This document shows, piece after piece, positions 49,479-57,502 of a stretch of 64,000 nucleotides of DNA. The notes below the pieces were generated by a model. The model saw only the letters and a program-made list of their open reading frames with translations, was not told the DNA's origin and searched no databases. The position numbers were made by a program, and so were the translations under genes. Position 1 is the stretch's first letter. Every line of letters starts with the position of its first letter. The DNA is from Sarcina sp034439435 (GTDB lineage: Bacteria; Bacillota; Clostridia; Clostridiales; Clostridiaceae), in assembly GCF_034439435.1 (NCBI RefSeq), contig NZ_JAPCKJ010000005.1, positions 206,421-270,420 of the forward strand, written 5' to 3'.

Positions 49479-50855
49479 CTATTTTCCACAACAAAATTCT
49501 GCAAATATTTTGTTTATTAAGTCTTCTTCTAATTCTGCTCCAGTTATTTCTCCTAAAGCTCTTAAAGCAGATGTTACATAAATTGATACTAAATCTAAAA
49601 ACTCATTGTTATTAAGACCGTTTAATGCTCCTTCTAAGTTCTCAGAAGTTCTGTATAATGCTTCCTTATGTCTTGTATTAGTTACCATTAAACTTTCAGC
49701 ATCAATTGATCCATTAAAGAATAAATCTTTTATTTTACTCTTTAAATCATTTATTCCGAAACCAGTTTTTGCAGATAATTCTATCTTATTTTCTAAGTTA
49801 TCCACAAGTTCTGAGGATAACTTTCTATCTAAGTCAACTTTATTTAAAAGTACTATGTATTTTCTGTCTTTAATGTATTCAATGATTTCTTTATCTTCAG
49901 CATCTAATTCTCTACTTGTATCTAGCATTAAGATAACTAAATCAGCCTCATTGATTTTTTCCTTAGACTTTTCCACACCTATTTTTTCTACAACATCCTC
50001 AGTCTCTCTGATTCCAGCTGTATCAACTAATCTAACTGGTATTCCATCTAAGTTTATGTATTCTTCTATTACATCCCTTGTTGTTCCTGCTATGTCAGTT
50101 ACAATTGCTCTTTTTTCGTTTAATAGGGCATTTAGAAGTGATGATTTACCTACGTTAGGTTTTCCTACTATAACCATACTTAAACCATCTCTAATAAGCT
50201 TACCTTCATCAGCAGTGTTTATTAAGTCATTTACTTTATCTTTAAGACTTATAACATCATCTTTTACCTTAACAGGTATAGTTTCATCTGGTTCTTCATC
50301 GTCCTCTGTAAAATCAACAGCATATTCAATTAGAGCTAATATATCTAAAGCTTCTTTTCTAAGATTGTTTATTTCCATAGAAAGTCTTCCTTGGCTTTGA
50401 GTCATAGCTGATTTCATTGAAAGTTCTGTTTTAGCAGTTATTATATCCATAACAGCTTCTGCTTGACTTAAATCTATTCTACCATTTAAGAAAGCTCTTT
50501 TTGTAAACTCACCTGGTTCAGCAAGTCTAGCTCCTGCCTTTATTACGTTTTGTAAAACTTTATTAGTAGCCACAACACCGCCATGACAGTTTATTTCTAC
50601 TGTATCTTCGGCTGTGAAGCTTCTAGGACCTTTCATAAAACTAACTATAACTTCATCTATAATTTCGTTATTTTCATCTATCATGTGACCATATCTCATT
50701 GTATATGGTTTTATATCTAATAAATCTTTTCCGTTTTTTCCTCTGAATATTTTATTTACAATCTCAAGAGCTTTATTTCCTGATACTCTAATTATAGCTA
50801 TTCCACCTTCTCCTAATGCTGTAGCTATAGCAGCAATAGTATCGAATTCTTTCAT
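49479..50855 (-). CDS. mnmE: tRNA modification GTPase MnmE
   Basis: A 458-residue GTPase (TrmE) that forms a complex with MnmG. The N-terminal folate-binding domain (about 1-118), helical domain and the inserted GTPase domain with G1 GKPNVGKSS (about 232-240) and the NKVD motif are recognisable; it ends FCCGK, the cysteine motif of the family. A DnaA box (49798-49806) lies in its coding sequence, probably by chance. Start behind AGGAGG. Confidence 0.95.
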   Translation of the reverse strand: MKEFDTIAAIATALGEGGIAIIRVSGNKALEIVNKIFRGKNGKDLLDIKPYTMRYGHMIDENNEIIDEVIVSFMKGPRSFTAEDTVEINCHGGVVATNKVLQNVIKAGARLAEPGEFTKRAFLNGRIDLSQAEAVMDIITAKTELSMKSAMTQSQGRLSMEINNLRKEALDILALIEYAVDFTEDDEEPDETIPVKVKDDVISLKDKVNDLINTADEGKLIRDGLSMVIVGKPNVGKSSLLNALLNEKRAIVTDIAGTTRDVIEEYINLDGIPVRLVDTAGIRETEDVVEKIGVEKSKEKINEADLVILMLDTSRELDAEDKEIIEYIKDRKYIVLLNKVDLDRKLSSELVDNLENKIELSAKTGFGINDLKSKIKDLFFNGSIDAESLMVTNTRHKEALYRTSENLEGALNGLNNNEFLDLVSIYVTSALRALGEITGAELEEDLINKIFAEFCCGK

Positions 50856-51196
50856 AAGCTCCTCCTTTATAATTACATTCTCAAATTTGAACTAATATTG
50901 ATTTTACCCAACAAAATAGAATAAGTCAAAATTTTAAATCATATTATTTGTGGCAAAAAATTATCTTTTTACTAAATCATTTAATAGATTACTTACTTAA
51001 AAATACTATCCAATAAATCCAATGCTATACTTAATAAAAAAATAAGATGAAAATAATATATTTCCACCTCATTTTTTAAAATTATCAATATTTTAACCCA
51101 TTGATATAGCTATGTTTTTAATATTACTCACAAGTTATCCACAAGTTATCCATAGGTTATTGTGGATAAAAAAAAGAAAGCTTTAAGCTTTCTTTT
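50856..51196. promoter_or_regulatory. Gap between jag and mnmE: three DnaA boxes and the jag terminator
   Basis: DnaA boxes TTATCCACA (51135-51143), TTATCCATA (51146-51154) and TGTGGATAA (51161-51169) are tightly grouped. Immediately after, GAAAGCTT (51176-51183) pairs with AAGCTTTC (51185-51192); read leftward it is followed by eight T, ending the jag transcript. The remainder is AT-rich and without a gene. Confidence 0.7.
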
Positions 51197-51820
51197 TTAT
51201 TTCTTTAATTCTACTACAACTCTTCTGTAAGGTTCTTCACCTTCACTAAAAGTTTTAACAAAATCATTATTCTGTAACTCTGAATGAATAACTCTTCTTT
51301 CATAAGGATTCATAGGTTCAAGCTTTAAGTTTTTTCCTGACTTTCTAACCTTATAAGCTATTTTATTAGCTAATCGCTTAAGAGTTTCTTCTCTTTTTTG
51401 TCTATAATTTTCAGTGTCTAAAACCACTCTTTTATATTTATCTTCTTTAGACTTATTAACAACCAAACTAGTTAAATATTGAAGTGAATCTAAGGTTTCC
51501 CCCCTATATCCTATAATGCTTCCCATCTTAGGGCCTGTAATATTTATCTTAACAGTATCATTACTTTCTTCAATATTAATTTCAGCTTTTACATTCATCT
51601 TTTCAAGAACTTCACTTAAAAACTTCTTAGTTTCTAAGATTCTATCTCTTTTCATTGTAACTGAAATCTTAGCAGGCTTAGTACCGATTAGATTAAAGAA
51701 ACCTTTACTTCCTCCATCTATAACAGTAACCTCTACTTTATCTTCTGTAGTGCCCAACTGTCTTAATGCACTCTTTAAGGCCTCTTCAACAGTCTTACCA
51801 GTAATCTCAATTGTCTTCAT
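51197..51820 (-). CDS. jag: KhpB/Jag RNA-binding protein
   Basis: A 207-residue protein: Jag N-terminal domain (about 1-55), KH domain with GSIIGYRGETLDSLQYL (about 115-130) and R3H domain with NPYERRVIHSEL near residue 173. It binds RNA with KhpA and affects cell division and envelope stress. It is placed right after yidC, the usual partner. Confidence 0.93.
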   Translation of the reverse strand: MKTIEITGKTVEEALKSALRQLGTTEDKVEVTVIDGGSKGFFNLIGTKPAKISVTMKRDRILETKKFLSEVLEKMNVKAEINIEESNDTVKINITGPKMGSIIGYRGETLDSLQYLTSLVVNKSKEDKYKRVVLDTENYRQKREETLKRLANKIAYKVRKSGKNLKLEPMNPYERRVIHSELQNNDFVKTFSEGEEPYRRVVVELKK

Positions 51821-51861
51821 ACCCTTGTTTCACCACCTTAGAAAAATAAAATAAAATCTAA

Positions 51862-52581
51862 TTACTTGCCATCTTTAGCTTCAGCGTTTAATTTTTCTCT
51901 TTTTTTCTTAGGTATAACAACTATAAAATATGTTTGGGCTATTTGAATTAAGTTACCTATTACCCAATATAATACTAGCATTGAAGGGAAATTGATTGAC
52001 ATTACCCCCATCATACCAGCCATTACAATGTTCATAGTAGTCATATTCATTCCACCTGTTGGAGCAGCTCCACCTGGGGTTTGAGTTGACTTTATCATTA
52101 ATAATGATGATAAGTAAGTTGTAGCTGCTGATAATATTGGTAATATAAATGTTTTATCTGGTGCCCATAGATCCTTAAGCCATAAGAATGATATACCTTT
52201 TAACTCTGTTAATCCATAGAATACATAGTATAATGCGAATAATATTGGCATTTGTATTAATAGAGGTAAACAACCACTCATTGGATTTACGTTATTATCT
52301 TTGTAAAGCTTCATCATTTCTTGTTGAGCTTTTTCTGGATTATTCTTATATTTCTTTTGTAATTTAGATATTTCTGGTTGTATTTCTTGCATCTTTTGTT
52401 GTGATTTAGTTTGCTTTATATTTAATGGTAATACTATTAATCTTACTAATAAAGTTAATAAGAAAATTGCCATTACATATCCCGCACCTTCACTGAATAT
52501 TCCTAATGAAGCAACAAAGCTGTGAATAGCTTGGAATATAATAGTGAATAAATCAGTTATCGGCTTTAAAATTGTCTGCAA
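51862..52581 (-). CDS. yidC: YidC/SpoIIIJ membrane protein insertase
   Basis: A 239-residue insertase of the Gram-positive type with about five membrane helices. The conserved groove residues are seen around VRLIVLPLNIKQTKSQQKMQEIQPEI. The start is TTG at 52581, 7 nt behind AGGAGGG. The C-terminus KKKREKLNAEAKDGK is basic. In Bacillus SpoIIIJ is required for sporulation; no paralogue is visible here. Confidence 0.93.
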   Translation of the reverse strand: MQTILKPITDLFTIIFQAIHSFVASLGIFSEGAGYVMAIFLLTLLVRLIVLPLNIKQTKSQQKMQEIQPEISKLQKKYKNNPEKAQQEMMKLYKDNNVNPMSGCLPLLIQMPILFALYYVFYGLTELKGISFLWLKDLWAPDKTFILPILSAATTYLSSLLMIKSTQTPGGAAPTGGMNMTTMNIVMAGMMGVMSINFPSMLVLYWVIGNLIQIAQTYFIVVIPKKKREKLNAEAKDGK

Positions 52582-52614
52582 TATGTTACCCTCCTATATT
52601 TAAACCGTCTATAT

Positions 52615-52824
52615 TTATTTGACAGGATCATATCCACCTTTACAAAGTGGATTACACCTTAATATTCTTCCTATACTCATAAATCCCCCTCTAATAGCAC
52701 CATACTTTTGTATTGCTTCTAGTGCATATTGAGAACATGTTGGATAAAATCTACAACAAGGTCTCTTTAAAGGTGAAATATATTTTCTATAGAATTTAAT
52801 CATTACTATGAACAATTTTTTCAT
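52615..52824 (-). CDS. yidD: YidD membrane protein insertion efficiency factor
   Basis: A 69-residue protein starting MKKLFIVMIKFYRKYISPL, with cysteines in RPCCRFYPTCSQYA and a membrane-proximal amphipathic start. It helps YidC-mediated insertion. Its 5' end overlaps rnpA by about 29 nt. ATG at 52824 is preferred by family length; GTG at 52830 and ATG at 52803 are alternatives. Confidence 0.9.
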   Translation of the reverse strand: MKKLFIVMIKFYRKYISPLKRPCCRFYPTCSQYALEAIQKYGAIRGGFMSIGRILRCNPLCKGGYDPVK

Positions 52825-53173
52825 TATCACGTAGACCCGCCTTCTTTATTAAATTATTCATGGCTTTTCCTACTTGCTTAAAATCTTTACCGTTTATAGC
52901 AACTCTAGCAATAAATACAAAGTCATAGCCTTCTTTAAGCTCACTAGAATTAAGTCTGTAATTTTCAAGTACAAGTCTTTTAACTCTACTTCTAATTACA
53001 CTTTTTCCAACCTTTTTGCTAACTGAAACTCCTACCTTATTGAAACGTTCTCCATCCTTCGTAACATTTTTTCTGTTAGGAAAAACATAAAGAACTAGTA
53101 GATCATTAGCATAAGATTTTCCTCTTCTATAAACTGTTCTAAACTCATTGTTCTTTCTTAAACTTAGTAACAT
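52796..53173 (-). CDS. rnpA: Ribonuclease P protein component
   Basis: RnpA, 125 residues, binds RNase P RNA to mature the 5' ends of tRNAs. The family motifs FRTVYRRGKSYA and SRVKRLVLENYR are present and the protein is strongly basic. It overlaps yidD downstream and follows rpmH, separated from it by a terminator-like hairpin. Confidence 0.95.
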   Translation of the reverse strand: MLLSLRKNNEFRTVYRRGKSYANDLLVLYVFPNRKNVTKDGERFNKVGVSVSKKVGKSVIRSRVKRLVLENYRLNSSELKEGYDFVFIARVAINGKDFKQVGKAMNNLIKKAGLRDNEKIVHSND

Positions 53174-53191
53174 TTAAATTTGCTCTCCTTT

Positions 53192-53232
53192 TTTCTGCTT
53201 TTTGGTGCAGAAAAAGGCCACAAAATGCGGCC
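53192..53232 (-). terminator. Attenuator-like terminator between rpmH and rnpA
   Basis: Read leftward from just after the rpmH stop: GGCCGCA (53226-53232) and TGTGGCC (53216-53222) form a stem followed by TTTTT. A second hairpin TTTTTCTGC/GCAGAAAAA overlaps it downstream. It would lower rnpA and yidC expression relative to L34. Confidence 0.75.
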
Positions 53233-53233
53233 C

Positions 53234-53368
53234 TTATGCTGTTAATCTTTTTCTACCTTTTTGTCTTCTTCTCTTTAAAACATTTCTTCCAGATTTAGTT
53301 TTCATTCTCTTTCTGAAACCATGCTCTTTGCTTCTTTGTCTCTTTTTAGGTTGATATGTCATGAACAT
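53234..53368 (-). CDS. rpmH: Ribosomal protein L34
   Basis: L34, 44 residues, starts MFMTYQPKKRQRSKEHGFRK and ends GRKRLTA, strongly basic. The ATG at 53368 is 7 nt behind AAGGGGGTG; an ATG two codons later is the alternative. It begins the rpmH-rnpA-yidD-yidC-jag group divergent from dnaA. Confidence 0.95.
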   Translation of the reverse strand: MFMTYQPKKRQRSKEHGFRKRMKTKSGRNVLKRRRQKGRKRLTA

Positions 53369-53456
53369 TTAAATACACCCCCTTCAACCAATATTTTATT
53401 CTAGTAAAAAGCTAAAAGCTTTTTTACTTATTTGCTAATTTAGGTTTTACTGTTTA

Positions 53457-53485
53457 ATTATATCTTTCAAGTTGCCCTCTGTCAA
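53457..53485 (-). promoter_or_regulatory. Consensus promoter of rpmH
   Basis: TTGACA (53480-53485), 17 bp, TATAAT (53457-53462) on the minus strand, identical to the sigma-A consensus. The leader of about 80 nt contains a small hairpin (AAAAAGC/GCTTTTT). Confidence 0.9.
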
Positions 53486-53760
53486 GAAAATAACTCACTT
53501 AAAGATTTGTTATGTCTACCTTATTTTGCTTGTAAAATATATAAATAGAAAGTCATTACTTCCTTACTTTTAGTTTACTATAAAAACTCTTCTTTAATAT
53601 ACTAAGAAATAGCGTGCTAAAATCTTCTACTATTTTACCCTTAATATACTAATTTAATTACTTGCATCTTCCTCTTTTTAGATAAAGAAATTTATTCTTT
53701 ATTATTTCCTTCTATAATATTATAGTTAGATAAATAAATTTATTTTTTAATTTAATACCA

Positions 53761-54311
53761 ACTTTATAACTATAGTTATAAAGTTATCCACAAAATAAAT
53801 AACAATTGTTATTAACTTTTATATTTATATAATTCTCTCCCTCTTTTTCTTATTTAAAACCATAATATCTTACTTTTCAATTCTGTTAAAAGTTTAAATT
53901 TCAACAGAGCTTGTACATATGTATTTGCCTAATTCTAAATTCTTATAAGTTTTTCACAAAATAAGTTATCAACAGCTGTTATTTTTGTGGATAACTTATT
54001 GAATCCCTCTATTACTTTATGTTATCATATTAATGCATTGTGAATAACTTTATTTCATTTTACAACTTATCCACACTTGTGAATAACCCTGTTGATAACT
54101 TGTATATTCTTTATATTCTATTATATTTATATTCTTTATAATTCTGTTATTTCAACAGTTTATTATGTTCTTAATTTTCAACAAGACTTCTTTATACTTC
54201 TTGTTGATATATTTTTTTTAATAGAAATTATCCACAATATCAACAGCCTGTTAATAAATTTATTCACACCATGTAAAGCAATAATCTAATATGTTAATTA
54301 TATGTGCATAA
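53761..54311. promoter_or_regulatory. oriC part 1 (upstream of dnaA): DnaA box array
   Basis: The gap between rpmH and dnaA carries DnaA boxes (consensus TTATNCACA) at 53784-53792 (+), 53986-53994 (-), 54039-54047 (-), 54067-54075 (+), 54078-54086 (-), 54228-54236 (+), 54260-54268 (+) and 54303-54311 (-), with variants TTATCAACA at 53966-53974 (+) and 54090-54098 (-). Palindromes at 53761-53784 (24 bp) and 53798-53813 (16 bp) flank the first box. No gene is seen in 53486-54348. Boxes upstream of dnaA probably also mediate its autoregulation. Confidence 0.9.
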
Positions 54312-54348
54312 CTAAAATTTAAAATCATTTATGATTGGAGGATAGAAG

Positions 54349-55722
54349 ATGGATGCCCAACTAAACAATCTATGGGAACAAGCGTTGAATATAATAAAAG
54401 GAGAAATCTCTGAAATAAGCTTTAATACTTGGATTAAGAGCTGTACTCCTATATCAATGTCAGACAATACATTGAAACTTTCTGTTCCTAATGAATTCAC
54501 TAAAGGGATTCTAGATACAAGATATAAGGACTTATTAATTCAAGCTTTAAAGATAGTTACATCTAGAAGATTTAAAATAGAGTTCTACCTTGAATCTGAT
54601 TTAGAAGAAGAGAAAGAGAATGAGGAAAAACAAAAAGAAGAAAAAAAAGAGAATACAAATGATGTCGATGGCTCTATAGTTGTAAGCGATGAAATGTCAG
54701 CTACACTAAATCCTAAATACACATTTCAATCTTTTGTCATCGGTAATAGTAACCGTTTCGCTCATGCAGCATCTTTAGCTGTTGCTGAGTCACCAGCCAA
54801 AGCCTATAATCCTTTATTTATATATGGAGGAGTTGGCCTTGGAAAGACTCACTTAATGCACGCTATAGGACACTATATTCTTCAAGAAAATCCTAAAGCA
54901 AAAGTAGTTTATGTGTCATCTGAAAAATTTACTAATGAGCTTATAAATGCTATTAAGGATGATAAAAACGAAGAGTTTAGAAATAAATATAGAAAAGTCG
55001 ACGTTTTATTAATAGATGATATTCAATTCATAGCTGGTAAGGAACGTACTCAAGAAGAATTCTTCCATACTTTTAATGCATTACATGAAGAGAATAAACA
55101 AATAATTCTATCATCAGATAGACCACCAAAAGAAATTCCTACATTAGAAGATAGATTAAGATCTAGATTCGAATGGGGTCTAATTGCAGATATTCAAGCA
55201 CCCGATTTCGAAACTAGAATGGCAATACTAAAGAAAAAAGCTGATGTTGAAGGGCTAAATGTACCAAATGAAGTTATGGTGTATATAGCTACTAAAATCA
55301 AATCAAACATAAGAGAATTAGAAGGCGCACTTATAAGAATAATAGCGTATTCATCTTTAACTAATAGAGATGTAAGCGTTGATTTAGCTTCTGAAGCACT
55401 TAAAGATATAATATCTAATAAAGAAAGTGCTCCAGTTACAATAAAAACTATTCAAGAATCTGTAGCAAATTATTATAATTTAAGAATAGATGATTTAAAA
55501 TCACAAAGAAGAACTAGAAATATAGCTTATCCTCGTCAGATTGCTATGTATTTAAGTAGAAAGCTTACAGATATGTCTTTACCTAAAATAGGTGAAGAAT
55601 TTGGTGGTAGAGACCATACTACAGTAATTCATGCTTACGAAAAAATTTCTGAGAATTTAAAGACTGATGAAGGTCTACAAAGTATGATAAACGACATTAC
55701 TAAAAAGCTTACTCAAAAGTAA
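54349..55722 (+). CDS. dnaA: Chromosomal replication initiator DnaA
   Basis: A 457-residue AAA+ initiator. Domain I (1-85) has LNNLWEQALNII; domain II (85-115) is an acidic, low-complexity linker; domain III has Walker A GGVGLGKT (160-167) and VLLIDDIQF; domain IV has the DnaA-box-binding signature GGRDHTTVIHAYEKI. The ATG at 54349 follows GGAGG. It binds the boxes on both sides, unwinds the origin and helps load DnaB. Probably autoregulated through the upstream boxes. Confidence 0.97.
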   Translation: MDAQLNNLWEQALNIIKGEISEISFNTWIKSCTPISMSDNTLKLSVPNEFTKGILDTRYKDLLIQALKIVTSRRFKIEFYLESDLEEEKENEEKQKEEKKENTNDVDGSIVVSDEMSATLNPKYTFQSFVIGNSNRFAHAASLAVAESPAKAYNPLFIYGGVGLGKTHLMHAIGHYILQENPKAKVVYVSSEKFTNELINAIKDDKNEEFRNKYRKVDVLLIDDIQFIAGKERTQEEFFHTFNALHEENKQIILSSDRPPKEIPTLEDRLRSRFEWGLIADIQAPDFETRMAILKKKADVEGLNVPNEVMVYIATKIKSNIRELEGALIRIIAYSSLTNRDVSVDLASEALKDIISNKESAPVTIKTIQESVANYYNLRIDDLKSQRRTRNIAYPRQIAMYLSRKLTDMSLPKIGEEFGGRDHTTVIHAYEKISENLKTDEGLQSMINDITKKLTQK

Positions 55723-55753
55723 TTAACAAAGTACATAATAACTGTATAATATC

Positions 55754-55993
55754 TGTGGATAACCTGTTAATTATTATGTTTATTATTTTTTACCTGTTAT
55801 TTTGTTGTGGATAATTGTTCACAGTAATCTACAGGTTATCCACAAGCAAAAAATCTCTGTAAGCATTGATATATAAGAGGCTCAGAGGTTTATCCACAAA
55901 TCCACAGGTACTATTACTATTATTATTATATATATTATCTATTAATATATCTATTATACAAAAATTCACACTGTGTATAACTTATGTGAATAA
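55754..55993. promoter_or_regulatory. oriC part 2 (dnaA-dnaN gap): DnaA boxes, DnaA-trios and AT-rich unwinding region
   Basis: DnaA boxes at 55754-55762 (-), 55806-55814 (-), 55836-55844 (+), 55890-55898 (+), 55972-55980 (-) and 55985-55993 (-). After the box at 55890 comes CTATTACTATTATTATTATA (55911-55930), which on the other strand is six DnaA-trios (3'-GAT AAT GAT AAT AAT AAT-5'), then an AT-only stretch to about 55960. This fits the unwinding site known from B. subtilis incC. The gap has no gene. Confidence 0.85.
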
Positions 55994-56016
55994 GTCCTAG
56001 AAGGAGGGTTTTAATT

Positions 56017-57117
56017 TTGATATTTACATGTGATAAAAATAAACTACAAGAATCTATAGCTATAGCTCAAAAAGCTATAACAGGAAAATCAACAATGCCT
56101 ATATTAGAAGGTCTATACATAGAAGCTTCAGAAAATATAGTAACTATAATAGGATCAGACAAGGATGTTAGTATAGAAACTAAATTTGAAGCAGAAGTTA
56201 ATGAACCAGGTAAATTAGTTGTTGATGCCAAAATCTTTGGAGAAATAATAAGAAAGTTACCTAATGATAAAATTAAAATAGAAACAGTTTCAGAAGAAGC
56301 TATAAGAATAACATGTCAAAAGTCTGTTTTTGATTTATTACACATGAATGCAGAAGACTTCCCAAGTTTACCTAAAATAAATGAGAACATGATCTTCTCA
56401 ATAAACCAAGGAATTCTTAAGAATATGATAAAAGGAACATCTTTTGCTATAGCTCAAGATGAAACAAGACCTATTCTTCAAGGTATATTATTCGAAATTA
56501 AAGATTCTAAATTAAACTTAGTAGCTTTAGATGGATATAGACTAGCAATAAGAACGGAAGATATAGATACTAACAATACAATTAATGCTGTTATACCAGG
56601 AAAAACTTTAAATGAAGTTGCTAAGATATTAGATGACTCTGATGAAATAGTTAATATTACATTTACTCCAAATCATATATTATTTAATATGGGAGATACA
56701 AAAGTAATTTCTAGATTATTAGAAGGTGAATTTATAAAATACGATGCTTTATTACCAAAAGAACATAAGTTACAAATTGAAGTAGATAAACAAACACTTC
56801 AAAATGGTATTGAAAGAGCATCACTTATGGCTAAAGAAGGAAATAGTAACTTAGTTAAGTTTGATATAACTGATGAAAACATAGTAATCACATCTAATTC
56901 TCAATTAGGAAAAGTTAGGGAAGAGGTTACTATAAAATTGCAAGGAGATGAAATACAAATTGCATTTAACTCAAAATATCTTTTAGACGTTTTAAAAAAT
57001 ATGGAAGAGGATAAAATAGAATTAAGAATGACAAGTAGTATATCTCCTTGTATTATTAGAAATAAAAACAATGATTTATGCGAATATCTAGTTTTACCAG
57101 TAAGAATAGCAAGATAA
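56017..57117 (+). CDS. dnaN: DNA polymerase III sliding clamp (beta subunit)
   Basis: A 366-residue clamp with three equal domains of about 120 residues; it ends YLVLPVRIAR, the C-terminal pattern of the family. It rings DNA and tethers the polymerase. The start is TTG at 56017, 8 nt behind AAGGAGGG; no ATG is available in frame close by. Followed by a terminator, so the downstream yaaA-recF-remB group has its own control. Confidence 0.96.
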   Translation: MIFTCDKNKLQESIAIAQKAITGKSTMPILEGLYIEASENIVTIIGSDKDVSIETKFEAEVNEPGKLVVDAKIFGEIIRKLPNDKIKIETVSEEAIRITCQKSVFDLLHMNAEDFPSLPKINENMIFSINQGILKNMIKGTSFAIAQDETRPILQGILFEIKDSKLNLVALDGYRLAIRTEDIDTNNTINAVIPGKTLNEVAKILDDSDEIVNITFTPNHILFNMGDTKVISRLLEGEFIKYDALLPKEHKLQIEVDKQTLQNGIERASLMAKEGNSNLVKFDITDENIVITSNSQLGKVREEVTIKLQGDEIQIAFNSKYLLDVLKNMEEDKIELRMTSSISPCIIRNKNNDLCEYLVLPVRIAR

Positions 57118-57135
57118 TTTAAACTTATTTTATAA

Positions 57136-57180
57136 CTATGGTGAGTTTAGTATTACTAAACTCACCATAGACTATTTTTT
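57136..57180 (+). terminator. dnaN: Terminator of dnaN
   Basis: CTATGGTGAGTTTAG (57136-57150) pairs perfectly with 57156-57170, then ACTATTTTTT. Confidence 0.75.
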
Positions 57181-57202
57181 ATTTTATTTTTGAAAGGAGA
57201 AA

Positions 57203-57234
57203 CAATGTATTTATTTTTAATATACATTGGGTGA
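57203..57234 (+). promoter_or_regulatory. Nine-codon leader ORF and hairpin before yaaA
   Basis: ATG at 57205 follows AAAGGAG at 5 nt and encodes MYLFLIYIG then TGA at 57232-57234, 6 nt before the yaaA ATG. CAATGTAT (57203-57210) and ATACATTG (57222-57229) are inverted copies that would pair the leader start codon. Translation of the leader may deliver ribosomes to yaaA. Confidence 0.45.
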
Positions 57235-57240
57235 ATAATT

Positions 57241-57447
57241 ATGCAAGAAGTAAAGATCAATACAGAATTTATAAAATTAGATTCATTTTTAAAATGGTGT
57301 GGAGCAGTTAGCTTAGGATCAGAAGCTAAAATGTTCATAATGGATGGAGAAGTTTTAGTTAATGGAGAAGTATGTACTCAAAGAGGAAAAAAATTAAGAG
57401 TTGATGATACTGTAGAGTTCAATGGTGAAATTTATAAGTTAATTTAA
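57241..57447 (+). CDS. yaaA: S4-domain RNA-binding protein YaaA
   Basis: A 68-residue S4-like protein of the YaaA type (FLKWCGAVSLGSEAKMFIMDGEVLVNGE), conserved between dnaN and recF in Firmicutes. It binds structured RNA in the family, perhaps ribosomal. ATG at 57241, with GGGTGAATAATT before it; translation is probably coupled to the leader ORF. Confidence 0.88.
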   Translation: MQEVKINTEFIKLDSFLKWCGAVSLGSEAKMFIMDGEVLVNGEVCTQRGKKLRVDDTVEFNGEIYKLI

Positions 57448-57502
57448 AGATACATAGCCTAAAGAACATAAGAATATGGTATAATTAAATATAGGTGTTT
57501 TT

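Noticed and set aside
49798..49806. DnaA box inside mnmE, and another at 11952-11960 inside the flavoprotein gene.
   Set aside because: Single boxes in conserved coding sequence are expected by chance; no cluster is present there.
49606..50400. A long open frame on the strand opposite mnmE (264 codons), and shorter ones opposite walJ, murA, gyrA and others.
   Set aside because: They mirror strongly conserved genes, are Ser/Leu-rich as expected for antisense frames in AT-rich DNA, and have no family similarity.
53400..53435. Leader hairpin AAAAAGC/GCTTTTT as an attenuator of rpmH.
   Set aside because: The stem is weak and A/T-rich, and no proper T-run follows; it is common in such DNA.
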